Below are positions 31,416 to 42,112 of a stretch of 64,000 bases of DNA, in pieces; the first letter of the stretch is position 1; the number at the start of each line of letters is the position of its first letter. Both the position numbers and the translations under genes were made by a program. A model generated the notes under the pieces. It was not told where the DNA came from and did no database searches. It saw only the letters and a list, made by a program, of their open reading frames with translations. Source of the DNA: Actinomycetes bacterium (GTDB taxonomy: Bacteria > Actinomycetota > Acidimicrobiia > Acidimicrobiales > Acidimicrobiaceae); assembly GCA_021805205.1 (NCBI GenBank), contig JAJZFV010000043.1:124001-188000 (forward strand). The letters run 5' to 3'.

Positions 31416-32444
31416 CTATCTACTGCTAGCGGAGATCAAAACCTGCTTTAGCGCCTCAAACTCTTCAAGACACTGTCCTGAGCCCAACGCCACGCATTGG
31501 AGAGGATTATTCGCTACGACAATTGGCATCCCAGTCTCGTTGTGAATACGCTTATCCAATCCGGTCAATAGCGCACCCCCACCGGTTAAGACAATTCCTT
31601 GCTCCATAATATCTGCAGCAAGTTCAGGAGGGGTGTTGTCGAGTGTTACCTTCACCGCATCGACGATAGCAGCGATGGGCTCTTCGATTGCTTTGCGAAT
31701 CTCTCGCGTGGAAACAAGTATCGTCTTCGGAAGGCCGGTTATAAGATCACGACCCCTGATCTCAGCTTCGAACTCTTCGTCTAGCTCTGTAGCCGATCCG
31801 AGAGCCATCTTCATCTCTTCCGCGGTCCTTTCACCTAGGGCGAGAGAGTGCTCTTTTTTGATGTAGGAGATGATCGCTTCGTCGAGTTCATCACCACCGA
31901 TTCTTATCGATTTGCTGGTGACTATCCCGCCGAGCGAAATAACTGCGACTTCAGTCGTTCCGCCTCCGATATCTACGACCATATTTCCAGTTGGTTCATG
32001 AATGGGAAGACCAGCACCGATAGCTGCAGCCATTGGCTCTTCAATTATGTAAGCCGGCTTTCGTGCTCCGGCATACTCGGCTGCTTCCTGAACCGCACGT
32101 TGCTCGACACCGGTAATTCCAGAAGGAACGCAGATAACCATGCGCGGCTTTCCAAACTTTCGGTTATGAACTTTATGGATGAAGTAGCGGAGCATCTTCT
32201 CACAGATCTCAAAGTCAGCTATTACCCCATCCTTCAGCGGACGAATTGCTTGGATATTGCTCGGAGTACGACCAATCATCCTCTTAGCTTCCACGCCCAC
32301 TGCCAGCGGTCGACCATCTTTTGTATTTATGGCAACTACCGATGGTTCATTCAGAACAATTCCCTTACCCCGAACGTACACAAGAGTGTTTGCCGTTCCT
32401 AGATCGACCGCCATATCACGACCGAATGCAATTCCAAATGCCAT
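31416..32444 (-). CDS. mreB: Rod shape-determining protein MreB
   Basis: '[29 protein letters not shown]', '[18 protein letters not shown]'. GGAGGA SD before ATG 32444 favours this over 32483. Confidence 0.97.
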   Translation of the reverse strand: MAFGIAFGRDMAVDLGTANTLVYVRGKGIVLNEPSVVAINTKDGRPLAVGVEAKRMIGRTPSNIQAIRPLKDGVIADFEICEKMLRYFIHKVHNRKFGKPRMVICVPSGITGVEQRAVQEAAEYAGARKPAYIIEEPMAAAIGAGLPIHEPTGNMVVDIGGGTTEVAVISLGGIVTSKSIRIGGDELDEAIISYIKKEHSLALGERTAEEMKMALGSATELDEEFEAEIRGRDLITGLPKTILVSTREIRKAIEEPIAAIVDAVKVTLDNTPPELAADIMEQGIVLTGGGALLTGLDKRIHNETGMPIVVANNPLQCVALGSGQCLEEFEALKQVLISASSR

Positions 32445-32594
32445 TGATTCCTCCGAATGAGGTTTGGAGTCAGACTTTGACAAGACTCATTGAAAAACTT
32501 AGCGCTGGACGAGAAAATCAACAATAGTGACTTCGCCTCTTACTAAGATCAACAGTCTAGTAGGGTGCTCACTAAAGCCACTACTTCACCGCAA

Positions 32595-33002
32595 CTACCT
32601 CGATGGGAAGAAGTTCGCTAGCTCGCGTGCAGCTGATTCTGCGCTGTCCGATCCGTGTACCAGATTTTCAGCAATTGAGTTGGCCAAGTCTCCGCGAATG
32701 GTTCCAGGGGCTGCGGATGCGGGGTTTGTTGAACCCATAATCTTCCGTACAATCTCCCAAGTATTCTCAGGACCGGCTACCTCGCATACCACCACTGGCG
32801 AACGAGTGATGAACTCAATTAGTTCTCCGAAAAATGGCTTGCCATCGTGTTCTGCATAGTGAGCTTTGGCCGTAGCTTCATCAACAAGCCTCATCTCGAT
32901 TCGAGAGAACTTCAGACCGGTCGCCTCTATTCGACGAATAATTTCACCGACGAGACCACGCTCGACCGCATCGGGCTTACACATAAAAAAAGTTGAATTC
33001 AT
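32595..33002 (-). CDS. ndk: Nucleoside diphosphate kinase
   Basis: 'MCKPDAVERGLVGEIIRRIE', 'IMGSTNPASAAPGTIRGD', 'NLVHGSDSAESA'; ATG 33002 preferred. Confidence 0.96.
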   Translation of the reverse strand: MNSTFFMCKPDAVERGLVGEIIRRIEATGLKFSRIEMRLVDEATAKAHYAEHDGKPFFGELIEFITRSPVVVCEVAGPENTWEIVRKIMGSTNPASAAPGTIRGDLANSIAENLVHGSDSAESAARELANFFPSR

Positions 33003-33058
33003 AGCCCCTTTATCATAGGGGCTCAAGTCAAATTCGAGATTAAACGATTATCAGGATT

Positions 33059-34345
33059 TTAATTTTCCAGATAAAACCGAGCGTCCGACAGGCCTCGAAA
33101 TGATCCCGTTACGACTACCAATCCATTATTTCCCGAAACCGCAATAGCATCTTCAAGGGCCGCGGGGATGTTTTCCGCAGTGCCAAAACGATATCCAGAG
33201 AACCGTGAGATCTCAACTAAGGTGTCAACCGAGGTCGACGCCTCTAAGTTTGTCGTGGTCAAAATAAAGTAGTCAAAGGCCTCGGACAACACCTCTAGGA
33301 TTTGGGCACTCTGCTTCTGCTCCAACGTCGAAATAACTGCAACATACTTCTCAAATCCGCCAAAATCCTCGCGGATTACGTCCGTAAGTGCCTCAACCGC
33401 TTCCTTATTGTGAGCTCCATCCAAAATGACAACAGGTTCCTTCGATACAACTTCAATACGCCCAGGCATATAAAACGTTGCACACGCCTCAGCCACTACG
33501 GCAGGATTTACTGATTTTCTCTCGAGCTCTTCAACCGCCGCCAATGCAGTTATGGCATTGATGGCTTGGTGCAATCCGTACGCAGAAAGGAAAACGTCGC
33601 TGAAGTAGGAGCGTCGTGTCTTGAATTCGATCACCTGTCCACCCAGAGCCGCTACCCTATCAAGAAGGGTAAAGTCAGCACCGAAACGAGCGATCGAAGC
33701 GGCTTCCCGATTTGAAATCACCTCAAAGATGGAATCATCAACCAATCCAACTATGCCAGCCGAATTTGGTTTTATGATTCCTGATTTATCGCGAGCTACG
33801 TCGTATAGGGTCGGACCCAGTAGTTCAAGGTGATCGTGGCCAACGTTAGTTATTACAGATACTTCGGCGTCGAAGACATTAGTGGCGTCGAACGTCCCTC
33901 CGATTCCCACTTCAACGACCGCAACATCAACACCTTCAGCAAAAAACGCGGAGTAACCTATCGCTGTCAAAGCTTCGAACCACGTCAACTTCAATCCCAG
34001 ATGTTCCGCCATCTCCTTGACAAGAAGCGTCTCTGAAGCAAATACTTCCTCATCTATTGGAACTTCATCGATAGTTACGCGTTCACTAAAAGCATTAACA
34101 TGTGGGGACTTAAATATCCCAACTCTTCGACCCAAAAGAGTCAATACCTTAGCTGCAAGCGTTGCCACTGAACCTTTACCATTGGTACCGGTGATGTGGA
34201 TCATCTCGAATGTCGATTTGTCGACACCTAAGCCTTTTAGAAGTTCGCCAACCTGCCAATTAGTGGGTTCCGTTTCGAAACGTCTCGATTTCTCAAAGTT
34301 ATTTAGTGAATTAAGCCAACCAATCGCGTCTTCATAGGTCCACAC
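33059..34345 (-). CDS. folC: Folylpolyglutamate/dihydrofolate synthase
   Basis: 'IHITGTNGKGSVATLAAKVL', 'VGIGGTFDATNVF', 'VILDGAHNKEAVEAL'. Confidence 0.94.
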   Translation of the reverse strand: MWTYEDAIGWLNSLNNFEKSRRFETEPTNWQVGELLKGLGVDKSTFEMIHITGTNGKGSVATLAAKVLTLLGRRVGIFKSPHVNAFSERVTIDEVPIDEEVFASETLLVKEMAEHLGLKLTWFEALTAIGYSAFFAEGVDVAVVEVGIGGTFDATNVFDAEVSVITNVGHDHLELLGPTLYDVARDKSGIIKPNSAGIVGLVDDSIFEVISNREAASIARFGADFTLLDRVAALGGQVIEFKTRRSYFSDVFLSAYGLHQAINAITALAAVEELERKSVNPAVVAEACATFYMPGRIEVVSKEPVVILDGAHNKEAVEALTDVIREDFGGFEKYVAVISTLEQKQSAQILEVLSEAFDYFILTTTNLEASTSVDTLVEISRFSGYRFGTAENIPAALEDAIAVSGNNGLVVVTGSFRGLSDARFYLEN

Positions 34346-34366
34346 ATAATCTCCTGAAACTCTTAA

Positions 34367-35638
34367 CTACGAGGCCCTTCGACTCCGAGGCGGCTTCTCG
34401 TCGGATTCACTCTTCGGTATCAATGTCGGAGCGGCCTTGTTTGCGACAACCGCCGCGTCCACCACGCACCTAAGAACGTCCTTCCGAGAGGGGATCTCAT
34501 ACATCACGTCAAGCAGAACCTCTTCTAGGATCGCACGAAGTCCTCGAGCTCCGGTACCCCTAAGGAGAGCCAAGTCTGCGATCGCATGAAGTCCATCTTC
34601 TGTAACTTCGAGCTCTACACCATCCAGTTCAAAGGTTCGCTTGTACTGCTTCACTAGGGCATTCTTAGGCTCTACCAAAATCTCAACCAAAGACTTGCGA
34701 TCTAAATTCGATACGGCTCCAATGATTGGAAGGCGACCAATAAACTCGGGTATCAGCCCAAACTTGAGCAAGTCCTCTGGCAGGGCTCTTTGAAATATCT
34801 CCGATGAATCAGTTACGTGGTCGTCAGCCTCCGCTCTAAAACCAATAGTCTTTTTGCCAATCCGCGATTCGATTATTCTCTCAATACCAGCGAAGGCACC
34901 CCCAACTATGAAGAGAATGTTTGTAGTGTCAATTTGAATAAACTCTTGATGAGGATGCTTTCTGCCTCCCTGTGGAGGAACAGAAGCCACCGTTCCTTCT
35001 AAAATCTTTAGCAAGGCTTGCTGAACACCCTCACCCGAAACGTCACGAGTGATAGATGGATTCTCTGCTTTTCGCGCGATCTTATCTATCTCATCGATAT
35101 AGATAATCCCGGTCTGCGCCTTCTTCACGTCGAAGTCGGCTGCTTGAATCAACTTCAAAAGAATATTCTCGACATCTTCGCCCACGTATCCGGCTTCGGT
35201 CAATGCTGTTGCATCAGCAATTGCGAACGGAACGTTCAATAACCTTGCCAGTGTCTGAGCAAGTAAAGTTTTACCGCATCCAGTCGGACCTAGAAGCAAG
35301 ATATTAGACTTGGAAAGCTCAACTTCCTTATCGAGAGTTGTGCCTTGTTGCACGCGCTTGTAGTGGTTGTAAACCGCTACCGAAAGGATCTTTTTCGCCC
35401 TCTCCTGTCCCACTACGTACTCGTCCAAAAACGCAGTTATCTGCTGGGGAGTTGGGAGTTTATCCAGCTCGAACTCTTCGCGTTCTCCGTCGTCTTCACT
35501 GATGATATCGGTACAGAGACGGATGCATTCATCGCAGATGTAGACGTTCGGGCCGGCAATTAGCTTCCGAACCTGCTTTTGCGACATGCCACAGAAACTG
35601 CACTTCACAATTTCCTGACCTTCTCCGTACCTTGTCAC
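34367..35638 (-). CDS. clpX: ATP-dependent Clp protease ATP-binding subunit ClpX
   Basis: Zinc finger '[30 protein letters not shown]', '[18 protein letters not shown]', '[11 protein letters not shown]'. Confidence 0.98.
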   Translation of the reverse strand: MTRYGEGQEIVKCSFCGMSQKQVRKLIAGPNVYICDECIRLCTDIISEDDGEREEFELDKLPTPQQITAFLDEYVVGQERAKKILSVAVYNHYKRVQQGTTLDKEVELSKSNILLLGPTGCGKTLLAQTLARLLNVPFAIADATALTEAGYVGEDVENILLKLIQAADFDVKKAQTGIIYIDEIDKIARKAENPSITRDVSGEGVQQALLKILEGTVASVPPQGGRKHPHQEFIQIDTTNILFIVGGAFAGIERIIESRIGKKTIGFRAEADDHVTDSSEIFQRALPEDLLKFGLIPEFIGRLPIIGAVSNLDRKSLVEILVEPKNALVKQYKRTFELDGVELEVTEDGLHAIADLALLRGTGARGLRAILEEVLLDVMYEIPSRKDVLRCVVDAAVVANKAAPTLIPKSESDEKPPRSRRAS

Positions 35639-35709
35639 TTACTCTCCTTCATCCGTACGCTTAAACTATCGTCTCGCTCACACAAATTTGTAAGCAACAA
35701 CGATCAAGG

Positions 35710-36336
35710 TTACGGATTTACGATAGACCTTTGCTCAATGAAACTTCTGGACGAAAGTACTTCGTCGATAATTCCGTACTCAAGAGCACCTTGAGAATCG
35801 AGAATGTAATCTCTGTCCGTGTCAGTGGCGATACGAGCTACCTCTTGGCCAGTGTCGGCAGAGAGCATCTCGTTCAGGAGATCGCGCATCCTCAATATCT
35901 CTTTGGCTTGAAGTTCAATGTCCGTTGCTTGTCCACCTACACCACCGTAAGGTTGGTGCAGTAGAACGCGCGCGTGTGGAAGGGCGTAGCGCTTCCCTTT
36001 TGTACCCGCAGCCAATAGAACTGCTGCTGCCGAGGCTGCTTGACCGAAGCAAAACGTTGAAACGTCAGGCCTAATGAACTTGATCGTATCGTAGATTGCG
36101 AACAGTCCCGTTATGTCTCCACCGGGAGAGTTGATATAGAGATTTATATCCCTCTCTTGATCTTCATATTCGAGGAAGAGCAACTGAGCGCAGATCAAAT
36201 TTGCAACAGCATCATCGATCGGCGTTCCGAGGATAATGATTCTTTCGCGAAGCAACCGAGAATACAGGTCGTACGCTCGCTCACCCCTACTGGATGATTC
36301 GACGACCGTCGGTACTAGGTAGTTAAACGCCTGCAA
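35710..36336 (-). CDS. clpP: ATP-dependent Clp protease proteolytic subunit
   Basis: '[25 protein letters not shown]', '[34 protein letters not shown]'. Confidence 0.97.
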   Translation of the reverse strand: MQAFNYLVPTVVESSSRGERAYDLYSRLLRERIIILGTPIDDAVANLICAQLLFLEYEDQERDINLYINSPGGDITGLFAIYDTIKFIRPDVSTFCFGQAASAAAVLLAAGTKGKRYALPHARVLLHQPYGGVGGQATDIELQAKEILRMRDLLNEMLSADTGQEVARIATDTDRDYILDSQGALEYGIIDEVLSSRSFIEQRSIVNP

Positions 36337-36395
36337 AGCGCCTCCTCGTTAATTCAGTATTTCGTTCTCTTATGCTAACGCTTAAAGCGGCAATA

Positions 36396-37787
36396 CTATT
36401 CTTCGGACGCTTCAGCATCGACTGCGGCTACTTCTTCAACCTCAACGACATCGCCGGCCTCAACCGAATCCTCGACTTCATCTGTCACAACTTCTCCGGT
36501 TATTTCGCTTCTGGTAAGCGGGGTACCCTTAGAGTCGACAAAGGAAGCATTTTCAAAGAGCCAGTCGATGGCATTTCTCTTTCCCAAGTTAGCTTTAACT
36601 GTCACGAGTTGTCCCGAAGACTTCAGCCTTTCGAGAGCTTCGTCGGTTCCAACTCTCCAAGATGCAGCTACCGCTTCAACCTCCTTATCGATCTGCTCTT
36701 GAGTGGCTTCGAGGTCTTCAGCTACGACTAGAGCTCTCAGAACTAGGTCAAGTCGGCTTTCCAGGATCGCTTCGTTGGCGATTTGGGTAGAAAGCTGTTC
36801 GATTGTGGTCTGTGTTAGCTCAAGGTACTTATTTAGAGAAAGACCGGTCGATTCAATTCGATGGCTCAGGTTGTGCGAGATATTCTCGTACTCCATTTGT
36901 ACCAAACCTTCAGGAAGGACGGTCAACTCGGCTACCTCAGCCAACTTATTCGCGACAATCGACCGCCATCCGTTCCGAAGATTGCTCAAATGAAACGACT
37001 CTAGATTGTCGCGGATATCCTTTCGCAACTCCTCGAGAGTTTCAAATTCTGAGACATCGCTCGCAAAATCGTCGTTCAGCTCAGCCTTAACAAGTGCTTG
37101 GTGACCTTTTATGGCTCCCTTTACCTGTGACTTCTCATCGCCATCACCATCGACCTCGAAGTCGAATGAATCGCCAACTTTCTTGCCAACGACTGCGTCT
37201 TTGAGTCCCACGAAGGGCTCCGAAGCGCCTACTCGATAGACGTAATCGGTATAGTCACCTTCAGACGCTCCATTAACTACGAAATCTAGAGTGACTACTG
37301 AGCCCTCTGAGACTTCGTCCTCAGACTCTTCTAGAGTTCCAAGAGCCTCTCGCAGACGCTCAATCTGAGCGTCGACATCTTCATCACTTGGAACGGAGGA
37401 TGGGAACTCAAATGTCAGATCCCCGTATGCCTCTATACGCACTTCGGGCCTTACGGTCACAGTGACCTCAATCTCGAGATCGCCCTCTTCCTCGCCCTTT
37501 AGAACCTTCAATGCTGGTGTTGCAATCGGCTCGACTTCGTTCTCGACGATAGCAAGGTCGCCCCACTTTGGAGCATTATCATTGATGGCCTCTAGTCGAG
37601 CAAATCCTGCTCCAAGCTTTGACTCCAGTACTCGACGTGGAGCCTTACCTGGACGAAATCCTGGAATTCGTGCTTGCCGCGCTACTTTGACATAAGCACG
37701 CTCAATATCGGCGGCCAGCTCCTCTTCAGCGACTTCCACTAGGAGCTTTATCTGTCCATTTTCAATTTGATCGATTTTTGATTGCAT
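36396..37787 (-). CDS. tig: Trigger factor
   Basis: 'KVARQARIPGFRPGKAPRRVLESKLG', PPIase domain, acidic C-terminal tail; upstream of clpP-clpX. Confidence 0.95.
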   Translation of the reverse strand: MQSKIDQIENGQIKLLVEVAEEELAADIERAYVKVARQARIPGFRPGKAPRRVLESKLGAGFARLEAINDNAPKWGDLAIVENEVEPIATPALKVLKGEEEGDLEIEVTVTVRPEVRIEAYGDLTFEFPSSVPSDEDVDAQIERLREALGTLEESEDEVSEGSVVTLDFVVNGASEGDYTDYVYRVGASEPFVGLKDAVVGKKVGDSFDFEVDGDGDEKSQVKGAIKGHQALVKAELNDDFASDVSEFETLEELRKDIRDNLESFHLSNLRNGWRSIVANKLAEVAELTVLPEGLVQMEYENISHNLSHRIESTGLSLNKYLELTQTTIEQLSTQIANEAILESRLDLVLRALVVAEDLEATQEQIDKEVEAVAASWRVGTDEALERLKSSGQLVTVKANLGKRNAIDWLFENASFVDSKGTPLTRSEITGEVVTDEVEDSVEAGDVVEVEEVAAVDAEASEE

Positions 37788-37916
37788 ACCCTATCCAAAC
37801 TAGTAGCTTGAAGGAACCACGCGCCGCATCAATTTCCCTCCAACTTCATCATCCGAAATTTACGTTCGACTTGGAGTTGCATTGTTTCATGAATTCAATG
37901 GATACTCAAGAATCGT

Positions 37917-37934
37917 TATAATATGTCATGACAT
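37917..37934 (+). promoter_or_regulatory. Candidate promoter with operator-like palindrome upstream of rhodanese gene
   Basis: TATAAT at 37917-37922 immediately followed by the 12-bp palindrome ATGTCATGACAT (37923-37934). Confidence 0.5.
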
Positions 37935-37980
37935 TTCAAAAAGAAGCTGAAAACCCCACTACAACACCGGAGAGGACGCA

Positions 37981-38325
37981 ATGAACACCCCTTTAGTTCA
38001 GGAAGTCACCGCAGTTCAGGCGTACGAGGCAAAATCTTCGGGCGCCACGATAGTGGACGTTCGCGAAGAGGAAGAATTCGTGGCCGGGCACATAGCCGGG
38101 GCGGTATCGTTACCTCTCTCCAGAGTCGTAGATGACTACAAGACGCTTCCATTGGAGAGCGAAATTATCGTCAACTGCAGGTCGGGTGCCCGATCAGCAA
38201 GAGCTGTCTCCTTCCTTAGGAGCATGGGGGTGGACGCCAAAAACTTATCGGGTGGAGTGATCGCTTGGAATGACGCAGGTTTGCCTTTAGTCACCGAATC
38301 AGGAATAGATCCAGTTATCGCCTAG
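37981..38325 (+). CDS. Rhodanese-like domain protein
   Basis: 'ATIVDVREEEEFVAGHIAGAVSLPLSRV', active-site 'VNCRSGARSARAVSFL'. Confidence 0.93.
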   Translation: MNTPLVQEVTAVQAYEAKSSGATIVDVREEEEFVAGHIAGAVSLPLSRVVDDYKTLPLESEIIVNCRSGARSARAVSFLRSMGVDAKNLSGGVIAWNDAGLPLVTESGIDPVIA

Positions 38326-38721
38326 CCCTAAAAAGCAACTTCTCCATCATTTATTTTTATTAATGGAGTGGGATTCGTCGCCAAAAGGCTCTTTCACACA
38401 TTGGCTCGGTATCGGCTCTCGCCGTTCAAAATGCAAGCGCGGTTTGAGATCGAGGGAGCCAATGATGCGTTTTCGTCTTCAACTACGTCTCAATTGAATC
38501 GGTGATCCATCTACCGAAAGACGTCCTCTATCTGCAAATCGAGCAATGAAGAAATATCCGAGGCCTGACATTTGCCCGCTTGCAGATCGGATGATCTTAG
38601 ACCGGAGGCATCGACCGCCGGCTCACATTTGTCCTCGTCCAGGCCCCAACTTGGATTCAACTAAAAATCGGGTATGTGCAACCACGAGATAGAGAGCACA
38701 AGATACTTCGAACAATCTGAC

Positions 38722-38742
38722 AAAAACGCCGCATGCGGCGCC
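38722..38742 (-). terminator. Rho-independent terminator after the ABC substrate-binding gene
   Basis: Minus strand CGCCGCATGCGGCG followed by TTTTT, just past the stop at 38760. Confidence 0.7.
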
Positions 38743-38759
38743 ATGCCCCACGTAGTTTC

Positions 38760-39947
38760 TTAGCCCACGAGAGAACTTACTAAACCTAGAGAGCTAAAGG
38801 TGGAAGAGGAGGCCTCTGCTTGATACACGTAAATTCCTCCTCCCTTTAAATCTCCATTGGAAGAAAACTGTATCCTCTTGGTAATTCCAGTAAAAGTGTG
38901 ACTTGCCAAGTAGGAATTGATCCCATTCGAAGTCCTGTTTCCCGCCCTTATCGCGGAAAGAATCACATTTGCTGCGTCGTACCCCTCGGCGCTATAGGTG
39001 CCAGGAGCTGAACGAAACATCGTTTGGTAGGCGCTTGTAAATGCCCGACCTTGCACTGTTGTGGAAACGTCCCCGCAAGGACAAGTTGCATAGGTATTCG
39101 ATACTGCAGAATTTCCAGCGGTTGAAATCAACTTGGGATCGAGTGCACCGTCGTCTGAAATAAATTGACCCTTGAAGCCGGCGTTGCGAAGCTGCTTTAG
39201 CAAGCGACCCGCTGCATCGTAGTATCCCCCGAAAAAAACCGATGTAGCTCCCGAACTAATGATGGCGTTGACCGTTGAGAGGTAGTACGGAGCCGCAGGG
39301 TTTATGGATTGACTTGTCGGTACTGTCGCACTCAGAGTTAGAAGCGTCGACTTCACGGAATTAGCAATACTTTTGCCATACCAACTACCGTCATCAATCA
39401 CTGCTACCTTGGTAGAACCAAGTCTCTTCACGATAAATTGTGCCGCAGCAGGACCTTGTGCATTGTCGCTTCCAACGATTCGGTGCCAATACTTCCATCC
39501 CTCGGCGGCTAAAGCCGGGTTGGTAGCTGAGGGGGTAACGTTTACGATCTGACCTTGTTCGAGTATCGGGTCCGCGACAAAGGACTCACCAGAAAATGCT
39601 GGCCCTACAACAGCGACAAGCTTGTCCGATATCGCTTTTTGGGCGAGCTGCGATGCTTGATCAGGGTCACCCTGAGAGTCAAGATTTACAAGGGTAACTT
39701 TTATCTTTGCGCTTTGGTTGTATTGCGAAACCGCAAGTTCGACGCCGTTGTCAATGTTAATTCCCGACTGAGCATTCGGACCAGTCAAGGCACCGAAGAA
39801 ACCTATCGACAAGCCAACTGGAGCCACGGTAGCCACCAATGTCGGAGATGATGGGAGCGGAGTAGGCAAACCACATGCAGCTGTGGACAATCCGCTGGCA
39901 ATGATTAAGAACGGAAGAGTTACTTTTCTACTCTTGCCTTTGAACAC
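38760..39947 (-). CDS. ABC transporter substrate-binding protein, branched-chain amino acid (LivJ-like) type
   Basis: Lipoprotein-like 'SGLSTAACG'; 'LSIGFFGALTGPNAQSGINIDNGVELAVSQYN', 'AVVGPAFSGESFVADPILEQGQIVNVTPSATNPAL'. Confidence 0.9.
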   Translation of the reverse strand: MFKGKSRKVTLPFLIIASGLSTAACGLPTPLPSSPTLVATVAPVGLSIGFFGALTGPNAQSGINIDNGVELAVSQYNQSAKIKVTLVNLDSQGDPDQASQLAQKAISDKLVAVVGPAFSGESFVADPILEQGQIVNVTPSATNPALAAEGWKYWHRIVGSDNAQGPAAAQFIVKRLGSTKVAVIDDGSWYGKSIANSVKSTLLTLSATVPTSQSINPAAPYYLSTVNAIISSGATSVFFGGYYDAAGRLLKQLRNAGFKGQFISDDGALDPKLISTAGNSAVSNTYATCPCGDVSTTVQGRAFTSAYQTMFRSAPGTYSAEGYDAANVILSAIRAGNRTSNGINSYLASHTFTGITKRIQFSSNGDLKGGGIYVYQAEASSSTFSSLGLVSSLVG

Positions 39948-40098
39948 AAAGCACCACTTATTTAGCGACGATACCCAAACGATTCATAGACAATAGCAGT
40001 AGCAAACCCTTACCTTCGCTTCACTTTCTATGCAAAATTAAAGAAAACGCCCACCCGGTCGGGGTCGGCCGATCGACAATTGGATCGTGTCTCCGAAA

Positions 40099-40172
<74 letters not shown>

Positions 40173-40202
40173 ACTATCTAACCAACGGTAAAAACACTAC
40201 CG

Positions 40203-40277
40203 TGGTCGGGGAGGGGGGATTTGAACCCCCGACCCCCTGGTCCCAAACCAGGTGCGCTGCCGCTGCGCCACTCCCCG
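40203..40277 (-). tRNA. tRNA-Pro(TGG)
   Basis: Minus strand CGGGGAGTGGCGCAGCGGCAGCGCACCTGGTTTGGGACCAGGGGGTCGGGGGTTCAAATCCCCCCTCCCCGACCA: anticodon TGG, encoded CCA. Confidence 0.97.
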
Positions 40278-40314
40278 AAAGGCATAATGATCTTAGTCGC
40301 TCAAATTCAAATTC

Positions 40315-40923
40315 CTATTTATTTGAGCCACTAAATCTTCTAAGGAAGAACCTAATAATCAACACAACGATAACCAGAGCAATGACGTATCCCAAATACT
40401 TCACGTATTTTGACAACGTTACCCAGTTCGAACCAATTGCGTAGCCGATAGATGTCAAAACTAACGACCAAGGAAGAGCTCCCAAAAAGGTAAAGACACC
40501 AAAACGAACGGGCTCCATCTCGGCGACTCCAGCGGGGAGCGAAATGAAGGTTCTGACCACTGGAAGAAGTCTTCCAATCAATACCGCCGCTTCGCCCCTC
40601 TTTGCGAACCATCGCTCAGCTCTGTCAACGTCATCCTCGCGTATTCTAACGAAACGCCCAAAGCGAAGCACAAGTGCTCGGCCACCGGTTCGTCCAATAA
40701 CCCAAGCGATATAGCTTCCAACCACGTTTCCCAACGTTCCAGCCAGAATCGCAAGAACAAAGTTCATCTTGTGTGAAGCGGCAAGCGCACCAGCAAATGG
40801 CATAACCACTTCGGATGGTATCGGAATTAGCGCTGATTCGGCGGTCATCAGGAGAAATACGGCGATAATGCCACTCGTTGCGATGATATTCGTAAGCCCA
40901 GAGGTCGAAAGAAAATGAGTCAC
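40315..40923 (-). CDS. DedA family membrane protein
   Basis: 'ESALIPIPSEVVMPFAGALAA', 'GTLGNVVGSYIAWVIGRTGGRAL', 'RLLPVVRTFISLPAGVAEM'. Confidence 0.93.
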   Translation of the reverse strand: MTHFLSTSGLTNIIATSGIIAVFLLMTAESALIPIPSEVVMPFAGALAASHKMNFVLAILAGTLGNVVGSYIAWVIGRTGGRALVLRFGRFVRIREDDVDRAERWFAKRGEAAVLIGRLLPVVRTFISLPAGVAEMEPVRFGVFTFLGALPWSLVLTSIGYAIGSNWVTLSKYVKYLGYVIALVIVVLIIRFFLRRFSGSNK

Positions 40924-41029
40924 CCAAAAGACGCTACCACCTCTACTGAAGAGTCGAATCGTAATAAGACACCGCCTACTAAGTAGCCCTTCAGAATTGA
41001 GAATATCCCACTACGCTTTTGTTAGCTAA

Positions 41030-41923
41030 TTGCATCAAGAGAGTCGATGTAGCGAGGAAACACGTAATTTGAGCGAGGAAATAAAAGGTTCATACTTTGA
41101 ATCCTTCAACGGTGCGAGCATAAAGTTATATGAATTTGGTGGACGTGGTCCCCTACTTCTAATTGCTCACGCGACGGGATTCAATAGCCGTGCGTATTAC
41201 GCCCTAGGGTCTTATCTTTCAAATGAATTTTCTGTAATCGGAATCGACGCCGAAGGGCACGGTGGATCTCAGAAAACCAGCGACGGTCAAAATTGGTCAA
41301 ATTACGCCAAGCACATCACTTTCTACCTCCAAAGCCATGGCATTAGCGAGATCTATGGCTTTGGCCACTCATTTGGTGGAGCCGCACTGCTACAAGTCGT
41401 CGCAAACGTACCAAGAGTATTTAGAGCGGTGATCGCATATGAGCCAGTCATATTCCCGGGTCCATCAGCAACCGAACCAAACTTCTCGAGCCCAATTGCT
41501 CAATTGACGTTAAAGCGTCAATTCACCTTCGACAGTAGGACGCGGGCGATCGAGAACTTTGAATCCAAACCTCCGATGAACAACTTTGCTCCTGGAGTAG
41601 TGGCGGACTACGTTGACGGCGGAACATTCATCAATGCCGAGGGCATGACCGAACTATCTTGCCATAGAGACTTCGAGGCAGCCATCTACGCCCATGCACA
41701 GATGGCTGGAGTAGACGAGGTACTTCCAAAAGTTGAATGCCCTGTAACGTACCTCTACGGAGAGGTGAGTCGAGACTTTTCACTCGAGTTTTATCAAGCC
41801 GTTGCAGCCAAAACTCCCCAAGCGAAGCTAATCAGCGTCGATTCCGTAGGCCATTTCGGTCCCTTTGAAGATCCTCGCCGAATTAGCGAATTGGTAATCA
41901 AAAGCTGTGTATTGGATCTATAG
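41030..41923 (+). CDS. Alpha/beta hydrolase
   Basis: 'LLIAHATGFNSRAYYALGSYL', nucleophile elbow 'GFGHSFGGAALL', 'SVGHFGPFEDP'. Confidence 0.88.
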   Translation: MHQESRCSEETRNLSEEIKGSYFESFNGASIKLYEFGGRGPLLLIAHATGFNSRAYYALGSYLSNEFSVIGIDAEGHGGSQKTSDGQNWSNYAKHITFYLQSHGISEIYGFGHSFGGAALLQVVANVPRVFRAVIAYEPVIFPGPSATEPNFSSPIAQLTLKRQFTFDSRTRAIENFESKPPMNNFAPGVVADYVDGGTFINAEGMTELSCHRDFEAAIYAHAQMAGVDEVLPKVECPVTYLYGEVSRDFSLEFYQAVAAKTPQAKLISVDSVGHFGPFEDPRRISELVIKSCVLDL

Positions 41924-42112
41924 AAGCGAAAAACTACTTCTTTTCGAATTTTTACAACCAAAATGGCTCCATCATGCCGAATTCCTCACCTTATGGTCTA
42001 TTTTGTCGTTATGAATGTTGCCAAGTTGCGCGACTAGTTGCCGGCTAAGCCCAGTAACTACGTCACTCAAAAAAGCAACTTCGATCTCTAGAGAACGAAA
42101 CGAGAGGGTCAA

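Noticed and set aside
31848-32402. 184-aa plus-strand ORF over mreB
   Set aside because: Antisense to mreB; no domain features.
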